Counted from the first letter of the stretch, positions 53,252 through 63,035 are shown. The stretch: 64,000 nt of DNA from UBA2336 sp036787955 (GCA_036787955.1 DAIQOI010000007.1:1-64000); one strand, 5' to 3'. Notes: generated by a model not told the origin, from the sequence alone. A program made the numbers and translations.

Positions 53252-55075
53252 TCATCCGGTATGCTGTACCTGAATAAGTTTTTTATAGAGGCCGTTTCGT
53301 TGCAACAGTTCGCTGTGACTGCCTCTTTCCACTAAGATTCCGTCATCAATCACCACAATTTCATCGGCATGCTGAATGGTGCTCAGGCGGTGTGCAATTA
53401 CTACAGAGGTACGGTTTTGCATCAGCCGGGTGAGTGCATCTTGTACCAGACGTTCGGACTCCGAGTCGAGGGCCGATGTAGCTTCATCCAGAATAAGTAT
53501 CGGGGGGTTTTTGAGTACCGCACGGGCTATTGCGATGCGCTGACGCTGCCCCCCTGAAAGTTTCAATCCGCGATCGCCTATAAAGGTATCGTAGCCATGC
53601 TCAGTTCGCATAATGAAATCATGTGCATTTGCAATTTTTGCTGCCTGCACTACGCTTTCCTCGCTTACATCTGGCATTCCAAAGGCGATGTTGTTGAAAA
53701 TGGTGTCATTAAATAAAATAGGCTCCTGGGTTACAATGCCCATCAGCGCCCTGAGGTCTTCCAGGTTGTATTCGGTAAGCGGAATACCATCCAGCAGTAC
53801 TTGTCCTTTCACCGGATCGTAAAAGCGCGGTATCAAATCGGCCAGCGTTGATTTACCGGCACCCGACGGACCTACCAGGGCAATGGTTTTGCCTTTTTCG
53901 ATTTTCAGATTAATATTTTTTAAAATCGGGCGATGATTATAGGAGAAGCTGACATTGCGAAACTCTATGGCTTCCTTAAATTCCTGCACTCTTCTGGCAT
54001 CGGGCTTTGAAGTGATGGAAGGCGCAATATCGATTAGCTCAAATATGCGCTTTGCCGCCACCGTGCCTTTTTGCAATGAGGTGATACCATTGGAAAAATT
54101 TTTGGCGGGCTGAATCATAGATGCATAAAAGGCAAGGAAGCCCATAAACACCTGAGGTTGCAGTTCATTACCGGCCAGCACCAATTTACCCCCGTAGTAC
54201 ATGATTGCCGCTACAATAATTACCCCCAGAAATTCTGAGAGTGGCGAAGACAACTCGTTTTTTCTGGACAGCGAGAGGTTTACTTTCCGATGAAACTTCA
54301 GTTCATCGTGCATTTTGTTCAGAAAAAATGCTCGCGCATTAAAAGCCTTTATTACACGCATGCCGCCAAAAGTTTCATCCAGCAGATTGACAATACGGCC
54401 CATCGCCTCCTGGCTTTGCAGGGCTCGTCTGCGTAATCGCTTGATAATTTCAGCTACGACTGCTCCGGTTACAGGCAGAAGAATGAGTGTGAACAAGGTA
54501 AGCTTAACTGAAATAACAAATAAAACAACGAAGTAGACGATGATGGTTATAGGTTCTTTCAGCACGCTTTTCAGGCTATTTACCACTGTATTTTCAACCT
54601 CTGCCATATCGTTGGTAAACCTCGATAAGATATCTCCCTTACGCTGGTCATTAAAGAAACCCAGGTGAAGCCTCGATACATTTTCGTACAGTTTTGCCCG
54701 CATGTTCATTACGATATCCAGCCGCAGGCGCGAGGCCACCATGCGCTCCATGTAGCGGAACAGGTTGGCAAAGAAAACACATACTACAATGAGCATGCAC
54801 ACCCACAGCAAGGCCGTTACAGGTCCCTCCTCGGCAATAACCAATGCATAGCGATAGTTGAAATAATCTTTTACATAGGCAATCGTAAACGAAGGAGCAG
54901 GTGGTTGCGGGATGCCTCCCGCAGCAGCCTGTTTAAAGAGCACTTCGAGCATGGGCATGATCAATCCCAGATAAGCCGCACTGAACAAAACGCCCAGCAA
55001 GGAGAAGATAAAAAACTTTGCCAGTTGCGGTAAAAGGCCGGGTGCAAACCTAAGGATGCGGAAATAAACATTCAT
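53252..55075 (-). CDS. ABC exporter, MsbA-like fused permease/ATPase
   Basis: 607 residues. Six membrane helices fill residues about 15-330. The nucleotide domain has Walker A GPSGAGKST near 393, signature LSGGQRQR near 504, Walker B ILILDEATSALDSE and H-loop VVIAHRLST. The closest named type is MsbA (lipid A flipping), fitting the gmhA and Wzi neighbours; a peptide or drug exporter is possible. 4 nt separate it from the Wzi-like gene. Confidence 0.9.
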   Translation of the reverse strand: MNVYFRILRFAPGLLPQLAKFFIFSLLGVLFSAAYLGLIMPMLEVLFKQAAAGGIPQPPAPSFTIAYVKDYFNYRYALVIAEEGPVTALLWVCMLIVVCVFFANLFRYMERMVASRLRLDIVMNMRAKLYENVSRLHLGFFNDQRKGDILSRFTNDMAEVENTVVNSLKSVLKEPITIIVYFVVLFVISVKLTLFTLILLPVTGAVVAEIIKRLRRRALQSQEAMGRIVNLLDETFGGMRVIKAFNARAFFLNKMHDELKFHRKVNLSLSRKNELSSPLSEFLGVIIVAAIMYYGGKLVLAGNELQPQVFMGFLAFYASMIQPAKNFSNGITSLQKGTVAAKRIFELIDIAPSITSKPDARRVQEFKEAIEFRNVSFSYNHRPILKNINLKIEKGKTIALVGPSGAGKSTLADLIPRFYDPVKGQVLLDGIPLTEYNLEDLRALMGIVTQEPILFNDTIFNNIAFGMPDVSEESVVQAAKIANAHDFIMRTEHGYDTFIGDRGLKLSGGQRQRIAIARAVLKNPPILILDEATSALDSESERLVQDALTRLMQNRTSVVIAHRLSTIQHADEIVVIDDGILVERGSHSELLQRNGLYKKLIQVQHTG

Positions 55076-55079
55076 CTGA

Positions 55080-56777
55080 TTAAAATTCGTACAGACGTTG
55101 CGGAATATTCCAGCGCAAAGCTAAGGAAGTTATGGTGGAATTGTTATGAAAATAACTGAGATCAGATTTGCTGTTGCGTATAATCAACTGTGCTTCGGCA
55201 AATAAATTATGCGCCAACTGATAAGTAGTGGTTAAACTGCCAAACGTAATGCTATTCCGGAATCCCTGCGCAATCCTGTTACCAAAATCCTGTTCCCTTG
55301 TGCGGCTGTCCTTTAATATATCACCCCCGAAATTTGTTGAACCATCATCTCTTCCGGTAACCGTATGCACCAGCTTGGCGGTTATAAACAACCTCCCAAC
55401 AGGCTGATAGCGGATTATACCGGCAACTTCATGCAGGTTGGCCCCCAGCGGATGTGCCAGCGATTGCCGGTAATGGGTGTAGCTTCCATACAGGGTATTA
55501 TGCGAATAGGTATAGGGCCTTACTACATTCACCTCTGCCTGAAGATCAAGATTAGGCAAGCCAAATGCATCTACATACCTGGCTCCTGCCTGCACGGCAA
55601 ATTTGTTACCCCACCAACCGTTTCCGGCACGTAAATTTTCAATGATAAGTTCATCTAATACGAACTGACCATAAAACTGTACATTCTTCCTCGCATTCCA
55701 CTTTACATCCATACCCAGCAGCACATTGTCGCTGCTGCCGTTTTGTTGCTCAATGGCCCTGAAAAAAATAACCGGATTCAAATAATCCAGCCGCAGTGGC
55801 GCCCGCCCTGTGGAATCGTTTGCATTAAACACAACCGCCTCAAAAACACCAAGTGTGAGTCGTTTACCGATGTTCAGATGAAGATGATGGTAGGCTACGA
55901 ATTTTTGCGGATAGCCTCCTGCCACCGAACGAAGTCCGCCAGCGCCACCGCGCACATCACCGGTCATCTGAAAAGTGCTGAACAGGTAGTTCAGTTTCCA
56001 TACCTGTACATTACCCTTTATAAACCAGGCTGGCGGAGCAAAGTCGGATAAGATAAGGGAACGATAGCCGTTACCGGTAAAAAAACGATCGTGCCCGAAT
56101 TGTATGTTGATGTGTTTCGTGGCTTCAAAACTGATGTGCCCGCGGGCCTGCAAAAAGTCGTAACCCTGGTTGTTCTTGAACACTTTCCAGAATCCTTCAT
56201 GCGGAACAACCGGATGGTAAGATGTGGAATCGTTGACAAAATCTCGCACGTAGGCCGGCAGCCTTACCTGATTTTCAGAAACAAAGGCATAGAAGCCAAC
56301 CTTTCCATCCACCACACCGCGCACCTCTGCGCCACGTGTATTGATGAACAGCATTTCTGAAGGCCGTGAATCCCTGCCCAAACCGGCATACAAAACCGGA
56401 TTTACGTGTAAATCGAAATCTTCTTCCGACACATGAAAAAAATCGGATGGGGTTTTGTAAAAATGCCTAAATACCGGCTTTTGTGCCACCTTTTGCCCCG
56501 AATCGAGCCATTCCCAGTTATCATTTTTATAATATTGAATATTAAACCGGTCTGCAGCAGATGTAAACGTGCCGGCAACCCGTGCCGAGTCCAGAAAAGC
56601 CACAATGGCCGACCGTTTCCAGGGCTTGACTGCTGTAAAAAGCGGCGTCAGCACCCTGCCGGATTTTATCTCGTAGCGTTCCAGTCCATGCTGATACTGC
56701 TCATTCAAAGGGGCATAGGAGCTTTGCGCCAGCGAAGTTACCGGCAGTAGAATGAACCACGAAAGCCTGATTTTCAT
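55080..56777 (-). CDS. Wzi-like capsule-assembly family outer-membrane protein
   Basis: 565 residues with a signal peptide (MKIRLSWFILLPVTSLAQ). A short N-terminal helical part precedes a large barrel: strands such as HINIQFGHDRFFTGNGYRSL near residue 225 and VQFYGQFVLDELIIEN near 390 match the Wzi family. Wzi anchors capsular polysaccharide in Proteobacteria; in Bacteroidota the role is inferred. The ATG at 56777 is chosen over 56912 for its signal peptide. Confidence 0.82.
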   Translation of the reverse strand: MKIRLSWFILLPVTSLAQSSYAPLNEQYQHGLERYEIKSGRVLTPLFTAVKPWKRSAIVAFLDSARVAGTFTSAADRFNIQYYKNDNWEWLDSGQKVAQKPVFRHFYKTPSDFFHVSEEDFDLHVNPVLYAGLGRDSRPSEMLFINTRGAEVRGVVDGKVGFYAFVSENQVRLPAYVRDFVNDSTSYHPVVPHEGFWKVFKNNQGYDFLQARGHISFEATKHINIQFGHDRFFTGNGYRSLILSDFAPPAWFIKGNVQVWKLNYLFSTFQMTGDVRGGAGGLRSVAGGYPQKFVAYHHLHLNIGKRLTLGVFEAVVFNANDSTGRAPLRLDYLNPVIFFRAIEQQNGSSDNVLLGMDVKWNARKNVQFYGQFVLDELIIENLRAGNGWWGNKFAVQAGARYVDAFGLPNLDLQAEVNVVRPYTYSHNTLYGSYTHYRQSLAHPLGANLHEVAGIIRYQPVGRLFITAKLVHTVTGRDDGSTNFGGDILKDSRTREQDFGNRIAQGFRNSITFGSLTTTYQLAHNLFAEAQLIIRNSKSDLSYFHNNSTITSLALRWNIPQRLYEF

Positions 56778-56836
56778 TGAAAAAAGCGGAAAACGGGGCA
56801 AAATACGGATACTTCTCAAAAAACACAGCCCCGGCC

Positions 56837-56866
56837 TTGAATTTACCCGGCCACCCCTTATCTTTG
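56837..56866 (+). promoter_or_regulatory. Promoter of rpmE2
   Basis: TTG at 56837-56839, a 19-bp spacer, and TATCTTTG at 56859-56866: the best -33/-7 pair in the window, 33 nt before the ATG of rpmE2. Confidence 0.65.
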
Positions 56867-56898
56867 CAATCCTTTTAAGAAATATTGGCAGCAACCGC

Positions 56899-57150
56899 AT
56901 GAAAAAGGACATCCATCCCGATTATCACGAAGTGGTTTTTCACGATACGGCCAGCGATTTTAAGTTCCTGACCCGATCCACGCTTACTTCCAAGGAAAAA
57001 ATCAAATGGGAAGACGGCAAGGAGTATCCGTTAATTAAAGTGGAAGTGAGCTCGGCCTCACACCCGTTCTTTACCGGCAAGAAAATTTATGTGGACACCG
57101 CCGGTCGGGTAGAGAAATTCCAGAAAAAATATCAAAGGAAAAAAGTTTAA
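56899..57150 (+). CDS. rpmE2: 50S ribosomal protein L31 type B
   Basis: 83-residue L31 lacking the CxxC zinc motif, so type B (zinc-independent). It begins MKKDIHPDYHEVVFHDTAS, and FKFLTRSTLTSKE and SSASHPFFTGK are diagnostic. Longer in-frame starts upstream pass through the promoter and are not used. It has its own promoter and a strong terminator, so it is monocistronic. Confidence 0.95.
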   Translation: MKKDIHPDYHEVVFHDTASDFKFLTRSTLTSKEKIKWEDGKEYPLIKVEVSSASHPFFTGKKIYVDTAGRVEKFQKKYQRKKV

Positions 57151-57168
57151 TTACTTCTTCTTCAGCTG

Positions 57169-57200
57169 AAAAACCACGCCACAAGCGTGGTTTTTCTTTT
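57169..57200 (+). terminator. Intrinsic terminator after rpmE2
   Basis: AAAAACCACGC (57169-57179) pairs with GCGTGGTTTTT (57185-57195) around CACAA, an 11-bp stem running into TTTTTCTTTT. This is the clearest rho-independent terminator in the window. Confidence 0.9.
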
Positions 57201-57215
57201 GCCTGCCCATCGGTT

Positions 57216-57223
57216 TATCTTTA
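57216..57223 (+). promoter_or_regulatory. Near -7 box TATCTTTA before the GlmU-like gene
   Basis: One mismatch (last G is A) to TAnnTTTG, ending 4 nt before the ATG at 57228. If used, the mRNA would be leaderless. Confidence 0.4.
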
Positions 57224-57227
57224 CCCC

Positions 57228-58400
57228 ATGAATGTGGTTTTATTCGATGACCCGGCAGTGCGTACCAACCTGCTGCCTTTTACTTTCACCCGCTCTGTTG
57301 GCGACATCCGCATCGGAATACTGACCATTGCCGAAAAGTGGCGGCATGAACTGAACCTGACCGTAAGCCAAAAGACTGATCCTTATCTTCAGGTTAAGTA
57401 TCCTTTTACTGATACACCCGACACGCTTTATATTGACGCATCCGTATGTCCCGATGAGATCCTGGCTCAGGCCGTAATGAACCTAAAACCCGGTGAGGGT
57501 TTGCAGCACCACGGCCTCGTTCTGGCTTACCGAGGCCCGGCTCCCGATACCGTTGCACTGAAAAATTACAACCACGCCATAGTTCGTATTGATCAGCCCT
57601 GGAAAATTTTTCAATTCAATGCTTCAGAAATGCGAAAAGATTTCGCCCGTATTACATCCGGTCGCACTTCATATCCTGTAACCGATACCCACACCAGGGT
57701 GTACAACCCGCAAAATATTTTTCTGGAAGAGGGCGTACACATTCGTGCCGCCATCCTCAATGCTGAGGAAGGGCCCATCTATTTGGGCAAAAATTCAGTC
57801 GTTCAGGAAGGCGCCATCATCAAAGGTCCATTTTCGCTGGGCGAAGGTTCGCACGTAAACATGGGTGGCAAAATGCGGGGCGACACGACAGTAGGGCCTT
57901 ATTGCAAAGTGGGTGGGGAAATCAGCAACTCGGTATTCTTCGGTTTCAGCAACAAAGCGCACGATGGCTTTCTCGGTAACTCCGTGATAGGCGAATGGTG
58001 CAACCTGGGTGCCGACACCAACACATCCAACCTGAAAAATAATTACGAAGAGGTAAAACTTTGGAGTTATGCCAAGGGCGGATTTGTGAATACGGGTTTG
58101 CAGTTCTGCGGCCTCATGATGGGCGACCACAGCAAGTGCGGTATAAACACCATGTTCAATACAGGCACCGTTGTAGGTGTTTCGGCCAATATATTTGGCG
58201 CTGGTTTTCCGCGCAATTTCATTCCGTCATTCAGTTGGGGTGGTGCTAACGGCTTTACTACTTATCAGCTCAACAAAGCTCTCGAAACTGCCGAAAGGGC
58301 TATGGCACGGAGGAACCGTAAACTGGAAGAAAGCGATATACAGGTGTTATCGCATGTATTTAACATAACCGCAACTTACCGCGTCTGGGAAAAAAAATGA
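57228..58400 (+). CDS. Bacteroidota-type GlmU-like nucleotidyltransferase/left-handed beta-helix protein
   Basis: 390 residues. The N-terminal part (VVLFDDPAVRTNLLPFTFTR) resembles the family of GlmU-related proteins specific to Bacteroidota. The second half is a hexapeptide beta-helix: GPIYLGKNSVVQEGAIIKGP, GDTTVGPYCKVGGEISNS, NLGADTNTSNLKNNYEEVK. The predicted role is making UDP-GlcNAc or another nucleotide sugar, but enzymatic proof is lacking. It overlaps holB by four bases. Confidence 0.85.
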   Translation: MNVVLFDDPAVRTNLLPFTFTRSVGDIRIGILTIAEKWRHELNLTVSQKTDPYLQVKYPFTDTPDTLYIDASVCPDEILAQAVMNLKPGEGLQHHGLVLAYRGPAPDTVALKNYNHAIVRIDQPWKIFQFNASEMRKDFARITSGRTSYPVTDTHTRVYNPQNIFLEEGVHIRAAILNAEEGPIYLGKNSVVQEGAIIKGPFSLGEGSHVNMGGKMRGDTTVGPYCKVGGEISNSVFFGFSNKAHDGFLGNSVIGEWCNLGADTNTSNLKNNYEEVKLWSYAKGGFVNTGLQFCGLMMGDHSKCGINTMFNTGTVVGVSANIFGAGFPRNFIPSFSWGGANGFTTYQLNKALETAERAMARRNRKLEESDIQVLSHVFNITATYRVWEKK

Positions 58401-59521
58401 AGTTTGCCGATATACCCGGGTTGCACAAAACCAAGGACCTGCTTAAACAATCTGTTCGCAGCGGACATATAGCCCATGCCCAATTGTTTGCCGGAGCACC
58501 CGGATGCGCAGCCCTGCCCATGGCCCTTGCATGGATTACATACCTGCACTGCCAGCAACGTGGCGAGGATGCATGCGGAACCTGTGCCGCCTGCACAAAA
58601 AGCCTGAAACACATTCACCCCGACACCCATTTTACCTTCCCTGCCCCCTCGCCCAAAGCAGGTGAGGAAGAGAAGACCCGCACCGAAAACCTGAAGACCT
58701 GGCGGGGATTTTTACTGGATCATCCCTTTGGCATGCCCGAAGACTGGATAAGTTATCTGAACAGCGAAGACAAACAGCTCAGCATCTCACGCGAAGATGG
58801 CCGTCAGATTATCCAATCGCTCACACTGAAGCCCTTTGAAAGCAAGTATAAGGTAGTGCTTATCTGGTGCCCGGAGCGCCTGCACCCTTCAGCTGCAAAT
58901 GCTCTGCTCAAAATACTGGAGGAACCATCACCGCAAACTTTGTTCGTACTCGTTTCCTATGCAGCCGGCAGCCTGTTGCCTACCATTCTCTCGCGCATGC
59001 AGCATTTGCACATCCCCTTGCTCAGCGATGATGAGCTGAGCCAATACTTACGAAGCATTCATCCTAAATCAAATCTTGAAGAGATTGTGCGGCTTGCAGA
59101 TGGCAACATCAACCTGGCGCTGCGCCTGCTCGAAGAGGAAGAAAACACCCACTTTACAACCCTTACCAACTGGTTGCGGGCCTGCTACAAACGCGATTAC
59201 GCACAGCTCACGTCCATGGCCGAAACATTTCACGAGCTTGAGCGCATGAATCAACACCTGTTTTTACGGTATGGATTATCGATTATGCGCGAATCAGTCA
59301 TTGCACTGGCCGGATCGGAAAGCCTGCATCGGGTACGCGGGGAGGAACTGGAATTTGTCAGAAATTTCTCCGGCGTACTGAGTATTCCTGTTATTGAAAA
59401 AATCGTGCACCTGCTTAATCGTGCCGACTACCACATCGAACGCAACGGCAGCGCAAAGATGATCTTCCTCGATTTGTCAATTGCACTGGGCGAGCTGCTG
59501 AAAATTAAACCACAAACCTGA
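58397..59521 (+). CDS. holB: DNA polymerase III delta' subunit
   Basis: 374-residue clamp-loader subunit. AHAQLFAGAPGCAALPMALA is a degenerate Walker A, lacking the GK[ST], as expected for delta'. The zinc module is Cx7Cx2Cx2C (HCQQRGEDACGTCAAC). NALLKILEEPSPQTLFVLVS near residue 170 is the sensor-1 region. It is part of the replisome clamp loader. Confidence 0.92.
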   Translation: MKFADIPGLHKTKDLLKQSVRSGHIAHAQLFAGAPGCAALPMALAWITYLHCQQRGEDACGTCAACTKSLKHIHPDTHFTFPAPSPKAGEEEKTRTENLKTWRGFLLDHPFGMPEDWISYLNSEDKQLSISREDGRQIIQSLTLKPFESKYKVVLIWCPERLHPSAANALLKILEEPSPQTLFVLVSYAAGSLLPTILSRMQHLHIPLLSDDELSQYLRSIHPKSNLEEIVRLADGNINLALRLLEEEENTHFTTLTNWLRACYKRDYAQLTSMAETFHELERMNQHLFLRYGLSIMRESVIALAGSESLHRVRGEELEFVRNFSGVLSIPVIEKIVHLLNRADYHIERNGSAKMIFLDLSIALGELLKIKPQT

Positions 59522-59565
59522 AAGAATTCGTTTATTTTTACACCCTTTAAACCAATATCAAAAGC

Positions 59566-60444
59566 ATGAAAACACTCCCTGCCGCCACTTTGATGGCCCT
59601 GTTTTGCCTGTATTCAGGCTGCGCACAAAAAAGCGGAAATGACTATGTAGTAACCATTCACACGCCACACGGCAAAATGGTAGCTATATTGTTTGACGAC
59701 ACTCCCAAACACAAACAGAATTTCATCAAACTGGCACGTGAAAAATTTTACGACAGCCTGCTGTTTCACCGTGTTATTGAAGGTTTTATGATCCAGGGAG
59801 GCGACCCTACTTCACGCAAGGCAAAACCCGGAGAAAACCTGGGCAATGGCGGGCCCGGCTATACCATTGACGCCGAATTTACCCCGGCACACTTCCACGA
59901 ACGAGGTGTGTTGGCTGCAGCCCGCCTGGGCGACCAGGTTAATCCAACCAAGGCCAGCAGCGGAAGCCAGTTTTATATCGTGCAGGGACGCAAATTCTCA
60001 AATGAAGAACTTGCACAACTGGAACAAGGCATCAACTATCAACGCAAAAACAATGCCCTGCGCGAAATACTGTTTATGCCCGAATATACCGCCCTGCGCG
60101 AAACAGTAATAAAAAAGCAGCAGGAAGGTGATGCAAACTGGCTAAATTCGTTTTTTGAACAGTCGGACACTTTAATTACCAAAGTGAAAAAAGATTTCCG
60201 CCGGTTTACATTTTCCGATGCACAAAAGCAGGCCTACACTACTGTTGGTGGGGCCCCTCATCTGGACGGGGAGTACACAGTGTTCGGAAAAGTGATAAGC
60301 GGTATGGATGTGATTGATAAAATTGCTGCCGTATTAAAAGATCCGTCCGACAGACCCGTGGTGGATGTGCCTATGACCATCACGGTTGAAGAGATGCCTA
60401 AAAGCAAAATAGAAAAATTATACGGCTACACCTTTAAAAATTAG
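59566..60444 (+). CDS. Cyclophilin-type peptidyl-prolyl isomerase, lipoprotein
   Basis: 292 residues. The signal ends LYSGC with Cys19 as lipidation site. The cyclophilin fold has FHRVIEGFMIQGGDPT near residue 65 (catalytic Arg), SGSQFYIVQGR near 128, and the last strands VFGKVISGMDVIDKIA near 240. About 75 helical, charged residues are inserted between the two halves (about 150-225). It probably folds envelope proteins. Confidence 0.92.
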   Translation: MKTLPAATLMALFCLYSGCAQKSGNDYVVTIHTPHGKMVAILFDDTPKHKQNFIKLAREKFYDSLLFHRVIEGFMIQGGDPTSRKAKPGENLGNGGPGYTIDAEFTPAHFHERGVLAAARLGDQVNPTKASSGSQFYIVQGRKFSNEELAQLEQGINYQRKNNALREILFMPEYTALRETVIKKQQEGDANWLNSFFEQSDTLITKVKKDFRRFTFSDAQKQAYTTVGGAPHLDGEYTVFGKVISGMDVIDKIAAVLKDPSDRPVVDVPMTITVEEMPKSKIEKLYGYTFKN

Positions 60445-60452
60445 TAGCATCC

Positions 60453-61352
60453 ATGAAAACGGTGCTGGTTACCGGTGCCAACGGACTGCTCGGCCAGAAA
60501 CTGGTTAGGATACTTGCTCATGATGCTTCACTACACACAGTGGCTACCGCACGGCAGCCACTGCACGCATCTGCACAGCCCGTACATTTCAGGATTCTCG
60601 ACATTACCGATAAAGCACAGGTAAATGCCTTGATGCAGGTGATAAAGCCCGATGTCGTCATCAACACTGCCGCAGCTACACAGGTCGACTGGTGCGAGCT
60701 GCATCGGGATGAATGTTTTCGTATCAACACCGAGGCCGTTTCTTTCCTGCTAAAAGCCTGTGAACAAATCGGGAGCACTTTCATTCAGCTTTCAACCGAT
60801 TTCATATTTGACGGCACCCGCGGCCCGCTGGATGAATCAGCCCCACCCAACCCGATTAATGTGTACGGGTTGAGCAAACTCAAAGCCGAGCAACTTGTAA
60901 TGCATTCATCCATACCGTGGTGCATTATCCGAACCGCCCTGGTTTATGGTGTAGTTAAGCCCCTGACCCGCCCAAACATTGTATTGTGGGTAAAAGAAAG
61001 CCTTGAGCAGGGAAAAAAAATTCAGGTGGTTACAGACCAGAAGCGCACACCCACCCTGGCCGAAGACCTGGCACAAGGTTGCTACCTGGCAATTAAAAAC
61101 AACGCCACCGGCATATTCCACATCAGTGGCGAGGAGATGATGTCGCCATTCGATTTAGCCGTTCGTACGGCCCGATTCTTTTCATTGGATGAGACACTCA
61201 TCATCCCTGCTGACTTCACTTCGTTCCGCCAGCCAGCTACACGTCCGCCCATAACAGGTTTTATTGTCGACAAAGCCAAGCAAGCCCTGGGTTACCAGCC
61301 TCATTCTCTTATAGAAGGACTTAATCTTGTAAAACAACAACTTGCTGAATGA
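60453..61352 (+). CDS. SDR reductase, RmlD/MAT2B-like
   Basis: 299 residues. TGANGLLGQKLVRIL is the NAD(P) loop, VVINTAAATQVDWCE near residue 67 and STDFIFDG near 108 follow, and the catalytic YGLSK (YxxxK) lies near 128. The pattern is that of dTDP-4-dehydrorhamnose reductase, but no other rhamnose gene is near, so the substrate is unsure. It is 8 nt from the cyclophilin gene. Confidence 0.8.
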   Translation: MKTVLVTGANGLLGQKLVRILAHDASLHTVATARQPLHASAQPVHFRILDITDKAQVNALMQVIKPDVVINTAAATQVDWCELHRDECFRINTEAVSFLLKACEQIGSTFIQLSTDFIFDGTRGPLDESAPPNPINVYGLSKLKAEQLVMHSSIPWCIIRTALVYGVVKPLTRPNIVLWVKESLEQGKKIQVVTDQKRTPTLAEDLAQGCYLAIKNNATGIFHISGEEMMSPFDLAVRTARFFSLDETLIIPADFTSFRQPATRPPITGFIVDKAKQALGYQPHSLIEGLNLVKQQLAE

Positions 61353-61395
61353 GCCTTTTCATTGACTAAAAACTACCCATGCCGACATATTCAGA

Positions 61396-61575
61396 ATGCA
61401 GGAATTCGAAAAAGTACATATCCTCCTGCACATGCTTACCAAAGAAATTATAATGGCCGCAGAGAAAGGAGATATGAAGACTGCCAACGAACAATTTGAG
61501 AAACTGCAAGTCACCAGCCAGCAATTATTGAAACTTCTTACGGAAGTAGAAAAAATCGCTTGTTCCCTGGTGTAG
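61396..61575 (+). CDS. Small helical protein (59 aa)
   Basis: The frame from ATG 61396 to TAG 61573-61575 encodes 59 residues with no Pro or Gly breaks apart from one KGD turn: a helix-turn-helix hairpin (MQEFEKVHILLHMLTKEIIM, then ANEQFEKLQVTSQQLLKLL). Strong amphipathic periodicity supports a real gene. Function is unknown; a small adaptor or antiparallel coiled coil is likely. It is too short for common size cut-offs. Confidence 0.5.
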   Translation: MQEFEKVHILLHMLTKEIIMAAEKGDMKTANEQFEKLQVTSQQLLKLLTEVEKIACSLV

Positions 61576-61658
61576 GCGGGCGGTGGGGTTTGTAAAATCC
61601 ATATTTGAGTTATTCCATTATTTCATCATCTTAACGCCCGCTTAACCTAAACATTACT

Positions 61659-63029
61659 ATGTCAGCAAGAGGTCAATGGGGTTCCCGTCTGGGTTTCATC
61701 ATGGCTACGGCCGGCTCGGCTGTGGGCCTGGGTAACATCTGGCGTTTCCCCTATGTAACCGGCCAGAATGGTGGCGGTGCTTTTCTGTTTGTATATATCC
61801 TGTGCGTACTCCTTATCGGGCTTCCGCTTATTTACAACGAAATTGCGCTTGGGCGCCTTACAGGCAAGAACGCCGTAGGTGCTTTCAGAGACACTGGCGG
61901 AAACCGGTTCTGGATAATTACCGGTGCGGTGCTGGCCTTGTGCGTAAGTTTTTTTGTGCTCAGTTACTACAGCGTGATAGCCGGGTGGACCATCGGCTTC
62001 ATGATCAGTGAATTTACCGAGTTCATCAAAGATTTTGAAACGTTCCGATCCAATGCCCTTTATGTTATACCCCTTTTTGCATTGTTTATGCTGGCTACCA
62101 TTTTCATTGTATTGGGTGGTGTTGCCCGTGGCATAGAGCGTGCATCAAAAATTCTCATGCCCCTTTTATTCGTGTTGTTGTTTGCCCTTATGCTGCGCAG
62201 CCTAACCTTACCCGGTGCAATAGAAGGAGTTAAATATTACCTCACGCCCGACTTCAGCAAAATTACCAGCAAGGTGGTTCTTTCGGCTCTCGGACAGGCC
62301 TTCTTCTCGTTAGCGGTTGGTTGGGGTATCCTGATTACCTACGGCAGTTATCTCCCCAAAAACGAAAACATCGTTAGCAGTGGCCTGTGGGTAGCCATAA
62401 TGGATACCCTGGTGGCTTTGCTGGCTGGTTTTATGATTTTTCCTGCTGTATTTGCCTTTGGCAAAGACCCTACACAGGGAACAACGCTGGTATTTCAGGT
62501 ATTGCCAGAAGTATTTAACTCCATACCATCAGGAGGTAACATAGTAGGGGCCTTTTTTTTCCTGTTACTTTGTATCGCAGCGATAACATCTACCATATCC
62601 ATGGTCGAAGTACCAGCCTGTTACCTGATTGATGAAAAAAAATGGAAACGAAAATATGCCGCCTGGACCATCGGCATACTGGCCTTTATCGTGGGCATCC
62701 CCTCGGCCCTTTCCGGCGGGGCTTCTGAAGTGCTTACCCGTATTGAGATGCCTTTTTTTGGCGGCACGGTTAAAACAGGTTTCCTGGATATTATGGATGC
62801 AGTCTTTGGTGAATTGCTGATTGTAATTGTGGCATTCATGACCAGCCTGTACACCGGGTGGGTAATGGATACCAGAAAACTTGCCGATGAAATCGGTCAA
62901 AGTGCACCTTTCTTCAACAAAGTACTGGTTGCTAACCTTACACCGGCCAAACTCTGGATTTTCTTCATCCGGTTTGTTTGCCCGGTGGTTATCGGCCTGG
63001 TGCTGCTCAGCATCATCGGGATACTTTAA
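61659..63029 (+). CDS. Sodium-dependent transporter, SNF/NSS family
   Basis: 456-residue inner-membrane symporter with about 11 helices. TM1 carries the family motif ATAGSAVGLGNIWRFPYVTG with the unwound NSS sodium site. The YSVIAGW segment of TM3 and later GQAFFSLAVGWGILITYGSY near residue 210 fit LeuT-type proteins. The substrate is probably an amino acid. Its stop lies only 6 bp from the convergent phosphatase stop. Confidence 0.92.
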   Translation: MSARGQWGSRLGFIMATAGSAVGLGNIWRFPYVTGQNGGGAFLFVYILCVLLIGLPLIYNEIALGRLTGKNAVGAFRDTGGNRFWIITGAVLALCVSFFVLSYYSVIAGWTIGFMISEFTEFIKDFETFRSNALYVIPLFALFMLATIFIVLGGVARGIERASKILMPLLFVLLFALMLRSLTLPGAIEGVKYYLTPDFSKITSKVVLSALGQAFFSLAVGWGILITYGSYLPKNENIVSSGLWVAIMDTLVALLAGFMIFPAVFAFGKDPTQGTTLVFQVLPEVFNSIPSGGNIVGAFFFLLLCIAAITSTISMVEVPACYLIDEKKWKRKYAAWTIGILAFIVGIPSALSGGASEVLTRIEMPFFGGTVKTGFLDIMDAVFGELLIVIVAFMTSLYTGWVMDTRKLADEIGQSAPFFNKVLVANLTPAKLWIFFIRFVCPVVIGLVLLSIIGIL

Positions 63030-63035
63030 AGCTAC

